Shown here piece after piece: positions 33,060-44,399 of a stretch of 64,000 nucleotides of DNA. Under the pieces are notes generated by a model. The model searched no databases. It saw nothing but the letters and a program-made list of their open reading frames with translations, and was not told where the DNA came from. Within the stretch, counting starts at the first letter, position 1; each line of letters opens with the position of its first letter. Location of the stretch: positions 23,589,208 through 23,653,207 of the forward strand of contig OZ038450.1 of NCBI GenBank assembly GCA_964036195.1, written 5' to 3'. The stretch is from Sphaerolaimus hirsutus. Its lineage: Eukaryota; Nematoda; Chromadorea; Monhysterida; Sphaerolaimidae. The translations under genes and the position numbers were made by a program.

Positions 33060-35660
33060 TTGTTATTTGTAAATAGGTAAGCATACCCGGCGGACATCAA
33101 ATTTGCACAGGGCCAAACTACATTGATAAAGAACCAAAAAACGGTTCTTACTTTAATTCATTGCACAATGGTAGGATCGTGTGCATACTTTGTGGTCCGT
33201 CGAGTACAGTTGGCGCCGCGCCCAAAGCATTTACATTATCCATCAAGATGGTTTTCAATTGACAGTTTTTTTTGCAACGCTATTCCCTGGCGCGGTGTGT
33301 ATGGTCCACACACTTCTACTTCTTCATGTTGTAGCTATGCTCGGTGGACATCGCTTCAACTAAATACTTACCGTAAACTGTCTGAATAAAGAACCAAATA
33401 AAACGGTTCTTGTTTTGTTTTTCATTTATTTAAGGCCAGATTCTGGGTATTTTCGGTCCGCCAAGTATAGCTACAGCTGCGTGCATGCCCTCCTGGAGCT
33501 ATACGAGCTAGTTGACATCGCCAATTCGTGTCAACTCATTGTCAACTCAGGGCACTTTTGGGCGTGTAACTACATGTCCATTTAGCGCGGCCTCCTTATT
33601 TTACTTACGTTGACATTGGCAAGTATATATATATTCGGCGTACATGATACTCTGCCCTCGCACTGATTTATGTCTCATGTTGGAAGCGTGCCAATGATTA
33701 TTAACACAGCGACCTCCGTAAAAAGAAGGCAAAAATAATCATTGTGATATGTTAATGAGCAACATTATAACAACAGTCAATTTGTCATCTCCTTATGAAA
33801 TTCGCATGTGCCAACCATTGTTGGCACACTTCCAGCGGGAACCACACATGCAGGGTGTAAAGTAGCCTAAGTTATAAATAGCTTTTGCTTGGCGCAGGGT
33901 TGTGCCGCGCTCAGTAAAATGTATTGTTTATGGTAGTCTATTTCCTAATTGCTGATCCATTCATCTATGTATTTTGCACCTATTCTCCTAGTCTAACGCC
34001 ACTTTTAGTACAACATCAGAGTAAAGTGCCATTTCAATTACATCTCATTTGTAAATAGGTAGGTATAGTCGACCGACATCAATGCTGCATGGGGATCTAC
34101 CGAAGCTACGTGAATAAAGAACTGCAAAACGGTTCTTGTTTGATTCGTTTTATATGGTAGGATTCCATGCATACTTTGCGGTCCGTCGAGTATAGCTAGG
34201 CTTTCACTTTGGCATCTTAGATGACTTTTCCTATTCACATGAAGCCATTCCCATCTTGCGGCTCGCGCGCTTTTCAGTTTATTTTGTGGCTATACTCGGT
34301 GGACATCACTTTAGCTACTAACCGTAACTGTCTGAATAAAAGAACCAAATAAAACGGTTCTTGATACTGGCTTTGTTTTCATATTTTTTACTGTGTTTTG
34401 TGGTCCGCCGAGTGTAGCTGAAACGCGCGCCTTTCTAAACCCACACACGCTAGTTGACATCGCAAATTCATGTCAACTCACCGTCAACTAAATCACGCTT
34501 GACAGTGACAACAAAACCAAGTGTGGCTTTTGTAAAGCTAGTTCTATTTGAACAAAAAAAGGGTACTTGAAATTTCCTGAGCTTGGTTGACATGAATTCA
34601 ATTGACATTCAGCGTATGTGGCTCTAGTTCACTCTTTTGTCCTTTTAAGACAACATGTTCTACGTCCGCGCCGGCATTTAAGCTGCACTTTGTGTGTGTG
34701 TTGCTCGCGGCTCTAACGTGCCAGTGAAACAAACTAATTCTCTTAATGTAAGGACATTCTTAAGGCGGCATTTGAAAGTAGGTAAGTACACTCAAAGGAC
34801 ATCGCATTTGCATGAAAACTGCTGTAAATTAGCAGAATAAAGAACCAAAGAAAACGGTTCTTGTTTTATTTCATTTTTCTTACATGGTGCATACTTTGCG
34901 GTCCGTTGAGTATACTTTAAGCCTTATTTAAAGCGGTCCTTGCCTTAAATTTATGCCATTTAAGATGATATTTACCACGTTTTTCAATGTCGCGTGCGGA
35001 ATTTTCTTCCAAAATGCATGCATTTGCAGTTCCTATTTCCGGCGCCATTTTTATGAATTTGGGCACTTCCTAGTGGACAACAGGCTCACAATGAAATCTA
35101 CCATAACCCATCTGAATAGAGAACCAAACAAAACGGTTCTTGATATTTTCACTGAGAAATGATCAATTGTAAGGGCTCATTATGGTAAATTTCCGTGCAG
35201 AGCATGCAGTTCACTTGGAAGTTCACTTTTCAAACACAAAATTATTCCTAAAGTGGCGCGTGGACATTTTGGAACAGGACTCTGCACACCACCTTAAATT
35301 TCGCTGGGCGCTCTAACTATTCTCGCCATTGCGCAGCTAAAAGGTGCCCTATTGTCAAATGTCATTGTCTCTCAATGTAGTAACTGTTTTAAGATGTCAC
35401 TTAACTTGTCTAGCGTAGGATATCATTCCAAAGAGTCGCGGCGTGTGAATTTTCACATTTTGAAATGTCAGTATTATTTTTATGAACTTTTGGTGTGCTT
35501 CTTAGCAAACGCATGTTCAGCAATGAAATCTACCATCACCCATCTGAATAGTGAACCAAAAAAACGGTTCCTAAATTATCTAAATAAAGAACCAGAAAAC
35601 GGTTCTTGTTTTGAAACACAAATGGTGGGTGAAGGTAGAATTCTGTGCCAAGCGTGTGTT
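33060..35660. repeat. Array of eight AATAAA-GAACC...GGTTCTT hairpin modules
   Basis: Eight copies of a short hairpin, AGAACC - A-rich loop - CGGTTCTT, start near 33130, 33390, 34117, 34340, 34841, 35120, 35553 and 35588. Most are directly preceded by AATAAA or a one-base variant (GATAAA, AATAGA). Several sit at the centre of a larger palindrome whose arms are ATACTCGGTGGACATC on the left and GGTCCGTCGAGTATAGC on the right (for example 34291/34403, 33331/33453 and 34057/34180). CTACCATAACCCATCTGAAT precedes several copies. Spacing is irregular (35-725 bp) and copies are diverged, but the hairpin stem is kept. No coding sequence. Related single copies without the hairpin are at 31410 and 41570-41765. 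Confidence 0.75.
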
Positions 35661-36208
35661 TGCTTGGTATTCTGAGAATGGGTATCTATGCGATTTTTGG
35701 AATGAGACTCTGCGCCTTTTTACTTAGCGTCTCGCTTGACGCAGTGTTGCGCGCGCATGCCCTTGTCGCAGTACCTATTTTAATTGCTATTTCTTACTTG
35801 GTGGGGTCCAGTAAAAAGGCCTAGCAGCATGTGACTTATTCCAGTATGTATTTTGCCACTTTTTCTCAGTATAGCGCCATTTCCAGTACAACGTCAGAGT
35901 AAAACGCCATTTCATGTATACTTTGCTGGCGCTGAATTTATACACCATTTCCTCGCCACGCTCACATGCACATGTCTCTCAATGTAGCGTCAACTCAACA
36001 AAGTGTCAATAAAAAAATGCCCCACTTGCTTGTCATCGGCCTGGTGAATTACCTTGTTACCTGGCCGGCAGCCTAATGGAATAATTGACGCTGCATCCGC
36101 AGTACGCTGGGCGCTCAGACATCGTCGTCCATTCTCGTTTTTCGTCGCTGCACTTGGGGGGTTTCCTGGGCGATCTGGGGGGTATTTTAAGGGAAAAGAA
36201 AGAGCTAA

Positions 36209-36267
36209 TCCCGGTTAGCTCAGTCGGTAGAGCATTGGACTCTTAATCCAAGGGTCGTGGGTTCGAG
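36209..36267 (+). pseudogene. 3'-truncated tRNA-Lys(CTT)
   Basis: TCCCGGTTAGCTCAGTCGG gives the acceptor 5' strand, D arm and box A. TTGGA-CTCTTAA-TCCAA is a perfect anticodon arm with CTT anticodon, and GTGGGTTCGA is the 5' half of the T arm. After TTCGAG the expected T-stem 3' strand and acceptor 3' strand are missing and replaced by GGTGTACTTTGAG. It therefore cannot fold as a tRNA. It could be a tRNA pseudogene or the head of a tRNA-derived SINE. The 1078-bp repeat begins 21 bases later. Confidence 0.75.
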
Positions 36268-36287
36268 GGTGTACTTTGAGAGCCAAA

Positions 36288-37365
36288 TTTGGGGGTTTCC
36301 CGGGTTCTGGCGCATTGCCAGCGCTACCCGGGGTTCGCTTTGTAGGGATGATTCTTTGTAACAAGTAATTAGTGTCCTACTGTTTATTTTAGGGTTAATT
36401 AAGCCAATTAAAAGTTTCCACCAGTTTCAGTTGACTTTCTTTATTTAGAGAGAACTCGTAAGTTATATTTTATGGTCAACTGAATGAATACAAAACATTT
36501 CCGGGATTATAGGGGTATAAGAGTTTCTATGTGTCGACAATTACAAAATACAAACAAAACCACATTACCATTCTTTTACCTGTGTGTGCAGTGCAAACGC
36601 CGGCAATCGAGTAGAAAGGTTGTGAGAGATAAAAGAAAGTTGGGTGAAGTCCCGAAGGACCGCACCCTGAATCAAGACAGCTAATGATGCATCCTCGGGG
36701 CCATGATCTTGTTAGTGCACTTTTGGCCTGTTGAAATTCTTAAATTTAGACTGCCAATTGATTGCTGTTTCCACTGCACACACCCCTTTTATGCACAATT
36801 ATTGGGGGGGAGGCAACTTCATGTATGTGTGTCATTTTACAGCGGTAGAAATTCATGATGCGACCAAAGCGATTAAAATTAGATGGCATCATGCAAACTG
36901 CATCCCCCAAGTGTCAAAATAGTAACTTTTACAATGCAGTTTATAGTGTAGTTTCCATGATGCCCGATTACATTCCCCCCCATCTTATATTTACGTTGTA
37001 GTAAATGTGATTTGCCGACACACTTCGCGTGCCGCGCCGCGTCATCTCATCGACGATCTAGAGTTTTTGGGCGGCGGTGCGTACACGCGTAGTGCGTCGG
37101 CGAACAAAAATGGGTTGCCGTCGCAGCGGCAGGTTTTATAAAAGTGTGAATTCGCTGCGGCGGCGGCTGGGGTCGTTGTCGCGCACGCGGCGGCGACATT
37201 TTCCATGCGGCGCTGCCGATTCCGGGTCGGCAGCGCTCTTGATTAATTGCCCCAGCCGCTTCCGCAGCGGCAATGTTAGAGGGGTGTCAACTCTAGCAGT
37301 TAGAGTTGACACAAATCAAAAATTGGTGTGGCACTGGCGCCGGCGCCATGGCGTGCCCCCTTACA
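36288..37365. repeat. 1078-bp dispersed repeat, copy 2
   Basis: Same sequence as 22010-23087 at an offset of 14278. The match stops exactly at CCCTTACA in both copies; here a small hAT-like element starts three bases later. No difference was noticed over the shared length, so the duplication is recent, has been homogenised, or is an assembly artefact. Confidence 0.85.
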
Positions 37366-37367
37366 AT

Positions 37368-37548
37368 TAGGGTCCAAACTGGACCACGGTCCCGGTAGAT
37401 GGTTCGGCAAAATTCCGGGAGTGAGGCGGTACCGGTCCCGGTACCGATAAAAATATGCCAGTCCCGGTCCCGGTACGTTCCCCCAGTCCCGATAAGAAAA
37501 ATCTCTGGTCCCGGTCCGGCCCGAAAAAGCGGTCCGGTTTGAACCCTA
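37368..37548. mobile_element. 181-bp GGGACC-type hAT-like MITE
   Basis: TAGGGTCCAAACTGGACCA at the left and GGTCCGGTTTGAACCCTA at the right, with a GGTCCCGGTACCG-rich body. Flanks CTTACAAT and ATTATAAT agree at six of eight positions, a plausible aged 8-bp duplication. A deletion derivative of the 1952-3042 type. Confidence 0.75.
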
Positions 37549-38034
37549 ATTATAATCTGAAATTTTGCTTGTCAATTGACAGGTGTGGAAATGGCCAAGC
37601 CTAAACTTCAAAGAATCTATACAAAAAACATACTTGCACACACGCTGGCGCCGGGGCCGCAGCAGTAGCACTGAAAACTCGGTTCAGCCCGTTCATTTTG
37701 CGGCGAGCGCCAGGCGCCGCCACTGGCGGGGGTGCTGGCGTCAGTGCTGGCCGTCATGGCGCTGGGCGCACTCGCTGTCGTTGTTGGCGTGTTTTGACTG
37801 GTGTTTGGGGGTCTGCTAGGGGGGGGTTGATTGATTGAGGCGTTCACTTTTTAATGTTGATAACTCGAAATTTGAGAGAAGCTAGGAAACGGCATCTATT
37901 TAGAATTGGTGCCGCATATTGTTAACCATTTTTCACTTACCTTGTTCACTGTTCGTAACTGGCTATTTTTAAACTATCACATGACACCTTTGGAACAAAT
38001 TACGGACAATTTTCAAAAAATCTACAGCTAGAAG

Positions 38035-38146
38035 TAGGGTTCAAACGGGATTGACTTTTCGGGATCAAGATCGGGATTGGTTTTTTGAGATTTCGGGATC
38101 GGGATTGGCCTTTAGGGATCGGGATCGGTATCCCGTATGAACCCTA
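38035..38146. mobile_element. 112-bp GGGATCGGGATT-type hAT-like MITE
   Basis: TAGGGTTCAAACGGGATTG and TATCCCGTATGAACCCTA are inverted tips. The flanks GCTAGAAG and GCAAGAAG match at seven of eight positions. The body is GGGATCGGGATTGG repeats, which links it to the array at 8465-8700. Confidence 0.78.
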
Positions 38147-38181
38147 GCAAGAAGTCGATAAGCCCATACTGCATCTAGCGA

Positions 38182-38381
38182 NNNNNNNNNNNNNNNNNNN
38201 NNNNNNNNNNNNNNNNNNNNNNNNNNNNNNNNNNNNNNNNNNNNNNNNNNNNNNNNNNNNNNNNNNNNNNNNNNNNNNNNNNNNNNNNNNNNNNNNNNNN
38301 NNNNNNNNNNNNNNNNNNNNNNNNNNNNNNNNNNNNNNNNNNNNNNNNNNNNNNNNNNNNNNNNNNNNNNNNNNNNNNNNN
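38182..38381. other. Assembly gap (200 N)
   Basis: Second run of 200 unknown bases. It removes the left part of the CCGTATTTCC-family MITE whose right end is just downstream. Confidence 0.98.
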
Positions 38382-38506
38382 TCCGAAAATTTCTGGCGAA
38401 ATAATAGACCCCCCCCCCCTCGAATAAACCCCCCTCGAATTATCCCCCCTCAAATTTTGCTGGCGAAATAATAAACCCCTGGGGGTATTTCGAGGTAATA
38501 CAGTAT
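38382..38506. mobile_element. Right end of a CCGTATTTCC-family MITE
   Basis: Poly-C blocks (CCCCCCCCCTCGAATAAACCCC) lead to a slightly decayed right tip GGGTATTTCGAGGTAATACAG. The left end is in the N gap. Confidence 0.65.
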
Positions 38507-38519
38507 GCATTTTCATTAT

Positions 38520-39225
38520 GACAATTTAATTCAAGAGTTCACATTATTTGCTCGTATGGGAAATCTGCTGCAAAATACAGATAATCTGGTCCTAAAAATG
38601 AAATCTCCATGTTATTCTGATCATTTTAAGTGTTCATCAGTGAAAATCGACTGAGAAATGGTCGAGATATGGAGTTTTGAAGTTGCATGCATGTGGTTAT
38701 TTATGTGGATGGGAGGGAAAAGTTTGAAGCGCCATAACTTTTGATCGGAAAGAGATATCGATCTCATTTTTGTTTCATTGAGTTTCTCTCGATTAGGAGA
38801 ATAGGAGCATGTTCAAAAAGCAAACTTTTGCGGAAATTTTGCATTTCGAAATCGGGCTAAATCGATATATAAACAAATGTGTATCTCCGAGTTGACCTCA
38901 GAAATGAACTATCCGAACATTTGTGATCATTTTAACATTTTAATGACTAAAATCGGTTCACAAATGACCAAGCTATTTATGTTCAAAGTTTGCATGTTCT
39001 CGGCGACACCCAAAAAAACGCAAATGACAGTGTTTTTATAGACCCCCCCTATCTCCGGTCTGGGGGGTTGTAGAAAAAAATCGTCAAAATTGTACGTAGC
39101 CCCAACCTAGAACTATATCATATCCAAATTTCAACATTTTTCGCCAAGCGGTTCCCGAGTTATTAGCACGCGCCGGCAGGTTAAACCCCCCACCCCCTAA
39201 AATGCTAACCCCAAAATCCCCTATG
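38520..39225. repeat. Degenerate GATCATTTTAA...AAAATCGG repeat units
   Basis: At least two diverged units containing CTGATCATTTTAAGTGTTCA then GTGAAAATCGACTGAGAAATG (38620 and 38925). The same phrase occurs at 1375-1420 inside the 755-1690 element, so this is probably the body of a related DNA element. No coding sequence. Confidence 0.45.
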
Positions 39226-39777
39226 ACCGCGGTCCCAGTAGATGGTTCGGCAAGAGCCCGGGACTGAGGCGGTAGCGGTCCCTGTCCCAGTCCCGGTCCC
39301 GACTCCCCAGTCCCGGTCCCGGTCCCGATAAAAATAAATGCCAGTCCTGGTACGATCCGCCAGTCCCGGTCCCGGTCCTGGTACGATCCGCCAGTCCCGG
39401 TCCCGGTCCCGTTAATTTTATAGTGGTCCCAATAAGGGATAAAAAAACGTTGTTTTACAATGTATAAACAACGTTTTTTTCCATAAAATCATCATTTCAG
39501 AAGCTCTATTATGATTTCAAAGGCCTATTTTTACATTTCAAGGGCCTATTATTCTGGTCCCGCTACCCCAGTCCCGGTCCCGGTAGATGGTTCGGCAAAA
39601 TTCCGGGATTGAGGCGGTACCGGTCCCGGTCCCGGCCCGACACCCCAGTCCCAGTCCCGATCAAAAGCTAATGCCACTCCCGGTCCCGGTCTTGGTATGA
39701 TCTGCCAGTCCCGGTCCCGATAAGAAAAATTTCTGGTCCCGGTCCCGGCCCGAAAAACTGGTCCCGTTTGAATCCTA
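39226..39777. mobile_element. GGGACC-type hAT-like element, right end intact
   Basis: Dense CAGTCCCGGTCCCGGTCC repeats with two internal GTAGATGGTTCGGCAA phrases (39237 and 39584). The right tip CCCGTTTGAATCCTA ends at 39777. The left tip is not recognisable. Two tandem partial copies may be present. Confidence 0.6.
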
Positions 39778-40220
39778 ATCAGTACAAGATGACCGAAATT
39801 GTAACCCCCACAGTTCCGCAGTGGATGGAGCTAGAGGGGTGAAATTTTGGGTGAAAACTCAAAACACCAGATATGTTAACGTGTTAAAATTTTATGACCG
39901 TAGCTTACTCCTAGCGTGAATGGCGAGCACTGTCCAAGGACTTTTCAGCCGGACCATGTAAATGATATTGTTGTCACACAAAAAACCCGTTCACAGCTTT
40001 TGACAATTATCAGCATTTTTCTGTGTCACTGCAATATGTGTGTGACGATACAGCACATGAATTTGCCAGTCGTCACATGAAAAAAATTTTTTTTAGATTT
40101 GTCGGAATCGTTGTCGGGCTTCCGACAACTTCCGGCGACAACAAAAAAATTCAATTGACTATGACTCTATAACGACCAACCCGATTTGACTGTAATTTGA
40201 CATGCGTATACTCCTATGTA

Positions 40221-40480
40221 CTATATATATGCGACCACGTTTCTCTCAAAAGTATGGAACTTAACACTCGACTTATGAAACTTTTTAAAGTGTAATTTTT
40301 GTTTTTTGTCGTCACCCAAAAAACTGTGTAAACGCTGTCTAAATAAACGCTCTACAGCAGCTGATGTGAGGGGAACAGACAATAATTTCAGTGCATTAGC
40401 ACTCAAATGTGGGAACAGCCCAATTATCTACCCAAAATTTGATCACATCTGTCACTGAGGAGTGTGCAGTGGTCAGATAC
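40221..40480 (-). pseudogene. hAT transposase C-terminal fragment
   Basis: The minus-strand frame contains ALKLLSVPLTSAAVERLFRQ, the hallmark of the hAT dimerisation domain (A..LL.IP.TSA..ER.FS). Immediately upstream in another frame is VDNWAVPTF, the preceding W..N...YP.L part of the same domain, so a frameshift lies near 40410. After the motif comes a Lys-rich region that loses similarity. No other hAT transposase sequence is visible, so this is a dead remnant. It is the only transposase trace in the window for the hAT-like elements, though no link to a particular family is shown. Confidence 0.75.
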
Positions 40481-41558
40481 TGGTTGAGCTCAGCATCCGG
40501 TTCTTAGCGAAACCATCTGTTGCTTTTTGGTTTCCATCTGCATTTTCTATTGTAACCGTGTAGACAAATCCAACTTTGCTGGTGATTCCCAGACCCTGTA
40601 AAATGCCCTGTAAAATATCAAATGGCATGCAAAGTGTCAAAAGTCATGGAAATTGCCCTGGAAATGTTTGCCATTTTGTAGAACATTTTACAAGCACCAG
40701 TGGTTCTTAAGATATGAATAAAAATTAAACATTTTGCTATTTGTCAGCAACATTTCTAGTTGGAACAAATAGCGAAATTTTTATTTTAAAATTTACATTA
40801 ATAGAACCACTGGAGCTATAGGATAATTTTTGAACAATATTTAGATTTCAAATTTGTTGGGAATTTCAAAATTTTCGGTTCTGGTCCGGTTCTTGGTTCT
40901 CGGTTCCAAAAGATTTCGGTTCAGGTTTCAGTTCTCAGTTCCTCGAAATTTTTTGTTCCGGTTGGTTCGTTTGGTCCCAAAATTTCCAAAATTTCAGTTC
41001 CAGTTGATGTAAATGGCGCACGGCACACTCAAAATTGTCAAGGGCCGTTCGAACGTTTTTGAGTTCCGCCAAGGCGGAACTCCAAGTGTGGTTCGAACGA
41101 TTTTTTAAAGGAATTTTAGGGCATTTTTTGGACATTCAAACGAAATTCAAATGGAGTCCGGATGAATTCAGCTGTAATTCGTACACTTTTCATCTATTTA
41201 CATGCCATAACATTTCCACATGGTAAGTTTCAAAATGATTGGGACAGTTTCAATTCCGTCCCTGACTTTCAATTCCGCCCATTAGAGAAGGTTGTTGTAA
41301 GAAACACATCTTACTTATCTTGCCAAATATATTTGTGAAAATTGTTTTATGGGCACATCTAAGCATTATCTTCAAAACCCAAGAGTGGAAAATTACTGTA
41401 AAATGCACTCGTATTAAAGATATTGTAGTTTGCATGGTGCATACTTGTGTAAACAGAGACTGAATACAGATCTGTCATAAAGTGTCCAGATGTTTTTGGT
41501 TGAAATGTCAAAATTGAAATGAGACCTAGTGATGGAAATGGATGGGTCTCAAGTAGGG

Positions 41559-41782
41559 TTCCCGGACTGTTGTCCCATATACTCAGTGGACCGCAAAGTA
41601 TGTGCAGAATCCTACCATAATTCAATGAATAAAACATTGTGATAAATTTTGTAATTAATTGTTTCATAGAAAATGAAATATTATGATAAAAAAATGGTAT
41701 AAGTTGTGGTTCATTATTCAGTTGGGTTATGGTAGGTTTCCATACTAAGTGTAACATCCATGAAGTGTATGAAGTATACTAG
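41559..41782. repeat. Palindromic repeat related to the hairpin-module arms
   Basis: CATATACTCAGTGGACCGCA then AAAGTATGTGCAGAATCCTACCAT on the left is answered by ATGGTAGGTTTCCATACT and GAAGTATACT on the right. These are the same arms that surround the hairpins at 33-35 kb, but the centre here reads AATGAATAAAACATTGTG rather than the GAACC hairpin. Confidence 0.6.
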
Positions 41783-42146
41783 AGTTGTTGAACATACTGA
41801 ACTTATTTCAAAGTAAATGTAAACATAAAGTATTTCTTATTTACTCACCCATGAGTCTAGAAAATGTAAAGTATTTTATTTTTACTCTTGCACTGCATAA
41901 AAATTGAGTAAAATACTTCTTTTTTTCTGCTTTTTTCAATGAGAAAATGTAAAAATGAGTATTTTTCCTGGGAAAAACTTAAAAATGGGAATTTTTCTAA
42001 CAGAAAATGTAAAAGTGAGTATCTTTCTCACAAAAAGTCAGTATTTTTTTATATTTTTACTCTAGAATACATCAAAGATGTGTTTTTCTCTCCTGATAAG
42101 TATTTCTTAGGAAAATGTCCTGTTTTTCACTTTCTGTCTGTCAAAG
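41783..42146. repeat. CAGAGTTG-type end with GTAAAAATGAGTA repeats
   Basis: AGAGTTGTTGAACATACTGA near 41781 starts the family seen at 2232, followed by AATGTAAAGTATTT and GAAAATGTAAAAATGAGTAT repeats. No right tip was found. Confidence 0.5.
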
Positions 42147-42147
42147 T

Positions 42148-42275
42148 TAGGGTTGGCCGATGTTTTTTTCTAAATGTTTTTTTTAAACATGACGTCCAAA
42201 ATGTTTTGTTTTTTTAAACATCGGCCGAAATTTTTAGTACTAAGCACTAGGTATTTTGCAAGCAACATTTATTTG
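42148..42275. mobile_element. Left end of a TAGGG-TTGGCC hAT-like element
   Basis: TAGGGTTGGCCGATGTTTTT followed at 42236 by TACTAAGCACTAGGTATTTTGCA, the order found just inside the left ends of 4040-6201 and 43052-43750. The continuation differs and no right tip was identified. Confidence 0.6.
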
Positions 42276-42540
42276 TGATCTAGCAATGCATTACACACAG
42301 TAAAAAGAATGACTGTGTCATGTTAGAACATGGTTTATACCATATACATACTTAAATAAGGCTGTAGACTCTTGTACATGGTGGGTTTTTTTTTGCATTT
42401 TTCTGTGTCTGCGTACATTACAAACAACAAATTAGTACTGGCAGTTAAAAAGAATTTCTGATGAAAAAATAACCCCCCCCCCCCCCACCCTCGAAACACC
42501 CCCCTCAAAATTCTCACTGTGAAACAATAAACCCCCATAA
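42276..42540. mobile_element. Decayed CCGTATTTCC-family interior and poly-C end
   Basis: GTTAGAACATGGTTTATACCAT and the following GTAGACTC..TACAT match the centre of the 14351-14781 MITE. A poly-C block with CTCGAAACACCCCCC follows at 42472-42505. Terminal TIRs are degraded. Confidence 0.5.
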
Positions 42541-42828
42541 ATGGTTTGTCAAAATTCCGGAGCAGAAGTAGAAATTAGTTTTTCTACAATAAAGTAGAAT
42601 GCTTGATGGTAATGAGATTCTAACTAGGATGTCACAAAAATTTTTTACAGAAAACAGAACCAGAAAAAATTTGCACCAGGTTGTAAACATTCCATTTTCT
42701 ATATCAGTTTTCTGCAGGTAAAATTTCTCTGTTTTGCAGCCCCCAGATTTTTTTCGGTGTTCCGGCTGCTATTTTTTTTGCGGGACTGGGATTATTCGAA
42801 CAAAGGAAAAATTTCGTCATAGCCCAGA

Positions 42829-44383
42829 TAGGGATGGAAAAACGTGCTTTTTTCAATGACCCCATTTAAAAAAAAACGTTTTTTTCAAAAAGTCCCAGAG
42901 AGAGGTTATGGGTCCCCATATACAGGCACATTAGACACCTGACAGTACTTTGTGATGTTAATATGTAGCCATAGAATGGCTGTGGAGCAATGTGATAGAG
43001 TTATATGTTGTTATTTATGTCAAAAATATTTGTTTTCTGTGGACTTCTTACTAGGGATGGCTGAGGGTTTTTTAACCATTTTATTTTTTCAAATGTTTTT
43101 TATTTAAAACAGGCATCGAAACCGTTGTTTGTTTGTTTGTTTTAAAAACATCAGACAAAAAATTTTGTACTAAGCACTAGGTATTTTGCTATTTTTTTTG
43201 TGCGCAAGCGCGCAATTTTATTTACACATTACCATTGGTGATGGTTTTCATTGGTTTTGATGCATTTTTAGTGTGAAAGCTTCCATTTGTTCATGCTATT
43301 GCATCATAATAAGCCATTGTATGTTAGTATAGTGTATAATATCCAGTCAATGTGCCGCCATATACTTGTACAGTGTGAAAAATCACTGCCAATGTATTAG
43401 GCTTCTATTGTAACCTAATGAAAACACTATTTCATGGCCAACCTCACATTAAGTCATGAATGTTCAACAAAAGCCGATATACATAACAAGTCGACAAAAA
43501 ACCCGGATATTTTTGACAGAAATCACTACTTATAATGCTAGCCCATGGCTCTACAGCCATTATATGGCTATGTATTTATAACATCAAAAAGTACTATCAC
43601 CTGTCTGATATACCTGTATATGTTAACTCATAACCATATCTGGGAGCTTTAAAAAAACGGTTTTATTATAAAAAATGTTTTATTTATAAAAGAAATGTTT
43701 TTTTTTAAACAAACAAACAGGGTCTTAAAAACACTATTTTACCATCCCTACTTCTTACATATATAGCCTTTTGTCGAACATTCGTGACTTCAAGTAAAGT
43801 TGGGCATGGAATAGTGCTTAAATAACGTTATAAGAGCAGGCAAATACATTGGCAGTGATGTTTCACACTGTACAACTATCTTGGGGCACATTGGCTATAC
43901 TACACTGACATATCACTGCTTTTTATGACACAATAGCATGGACAAATGGAAGCTGTTACACTAAAAATGCCTCAAAAACCATGGAAACCACCAGCAATGG
44001 TAATTAATATGTATGTGAAATTTTAGGTGTCAAATTTCTTTTTTCCGTTTCCTGAGACAAATTTTTTTCCATTTTCTATTCAGTTTTCTGGCAAGTGCAG
44101 AAAAATTGATGTTTTCCAGCAAGTGCAAAATTTTATCTGTTTCCACTTTCTGTGGCCAAAATCCTTCCCATTTTCGTTTTCCATTCCGTTTTCCGGAATC
44201 TTCAAAATTTTTTCCATTTTCTGGCAAGTGCAAAAATTTTTCCATTGCCGTTTTCCGTAAAATTTTTTGTTGACATCCTAGTGAAATTGCACGCTTGTGC
44301 GCAAAAAATTGCGCGGTTTCGATGGTTAGTTTTAAAAGTTTTTTAAAAAACGTCTGAAAAAACGCTGGCCATCCCTAACCCTA
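42829..44383. mobile_element. hAT-like element with extended CCCTAACCCTA tip
   Basis: Left tip TAGGGATGGAAAAACGTGC, right tip GGCCATCCCTAACCCTA, flanked by AGCCCAGA on both sides (42821-42828, 44384-44391). The right tip carries one extra ACCCTA beyond the usual CCATCCCTA. It contains a complete second element (43052-43750). Block TAGTATAGTGTATAATATCC at 43326 belongs to the nested copy and is the uninterrupted form of the site that holds a 1.3-kb insertion in 4040-6201. No transposase. Confidence 0.8.
43052..43750. mobile_element. 699-bp hAT-like element nested in its own relative
   Basis: TAGGGATGGCTGAGGG at the left, ACTATTTTACCATCCCTA at the right, with a perfect 8-bp duplication CTTCTTAC (43044-43051, 43751-43758). 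The interior is a shortened version of 4040-6201, including GCACTAGGTATTTTGC and CTGTCTGATATACCTGTAT. It shows the family has inserted into its own members. Confidence 0.88.
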
Positions 44384-44399
44384 AGCCCAGACCCCAAAT

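Noticed and set aside
36209..36280. Functional tRNA-Lys gene
   Set aside because: The 3' strand of the T stem and of the acceptor stem is missing, so the cloverleaf cannot close.
40935..41226. Divergent ORFs of 66 and 63 residues
   Set aside because: They span an inverted GTTCCGCC..GGCGGAAC repeat and are mirror products of it.
44373..44383. CCCTAACCCTA as an interstitial telomere repeat
   Set aside because: Only two units, and they coincide with the tip of a hAT-like element flanked by its target duplication.
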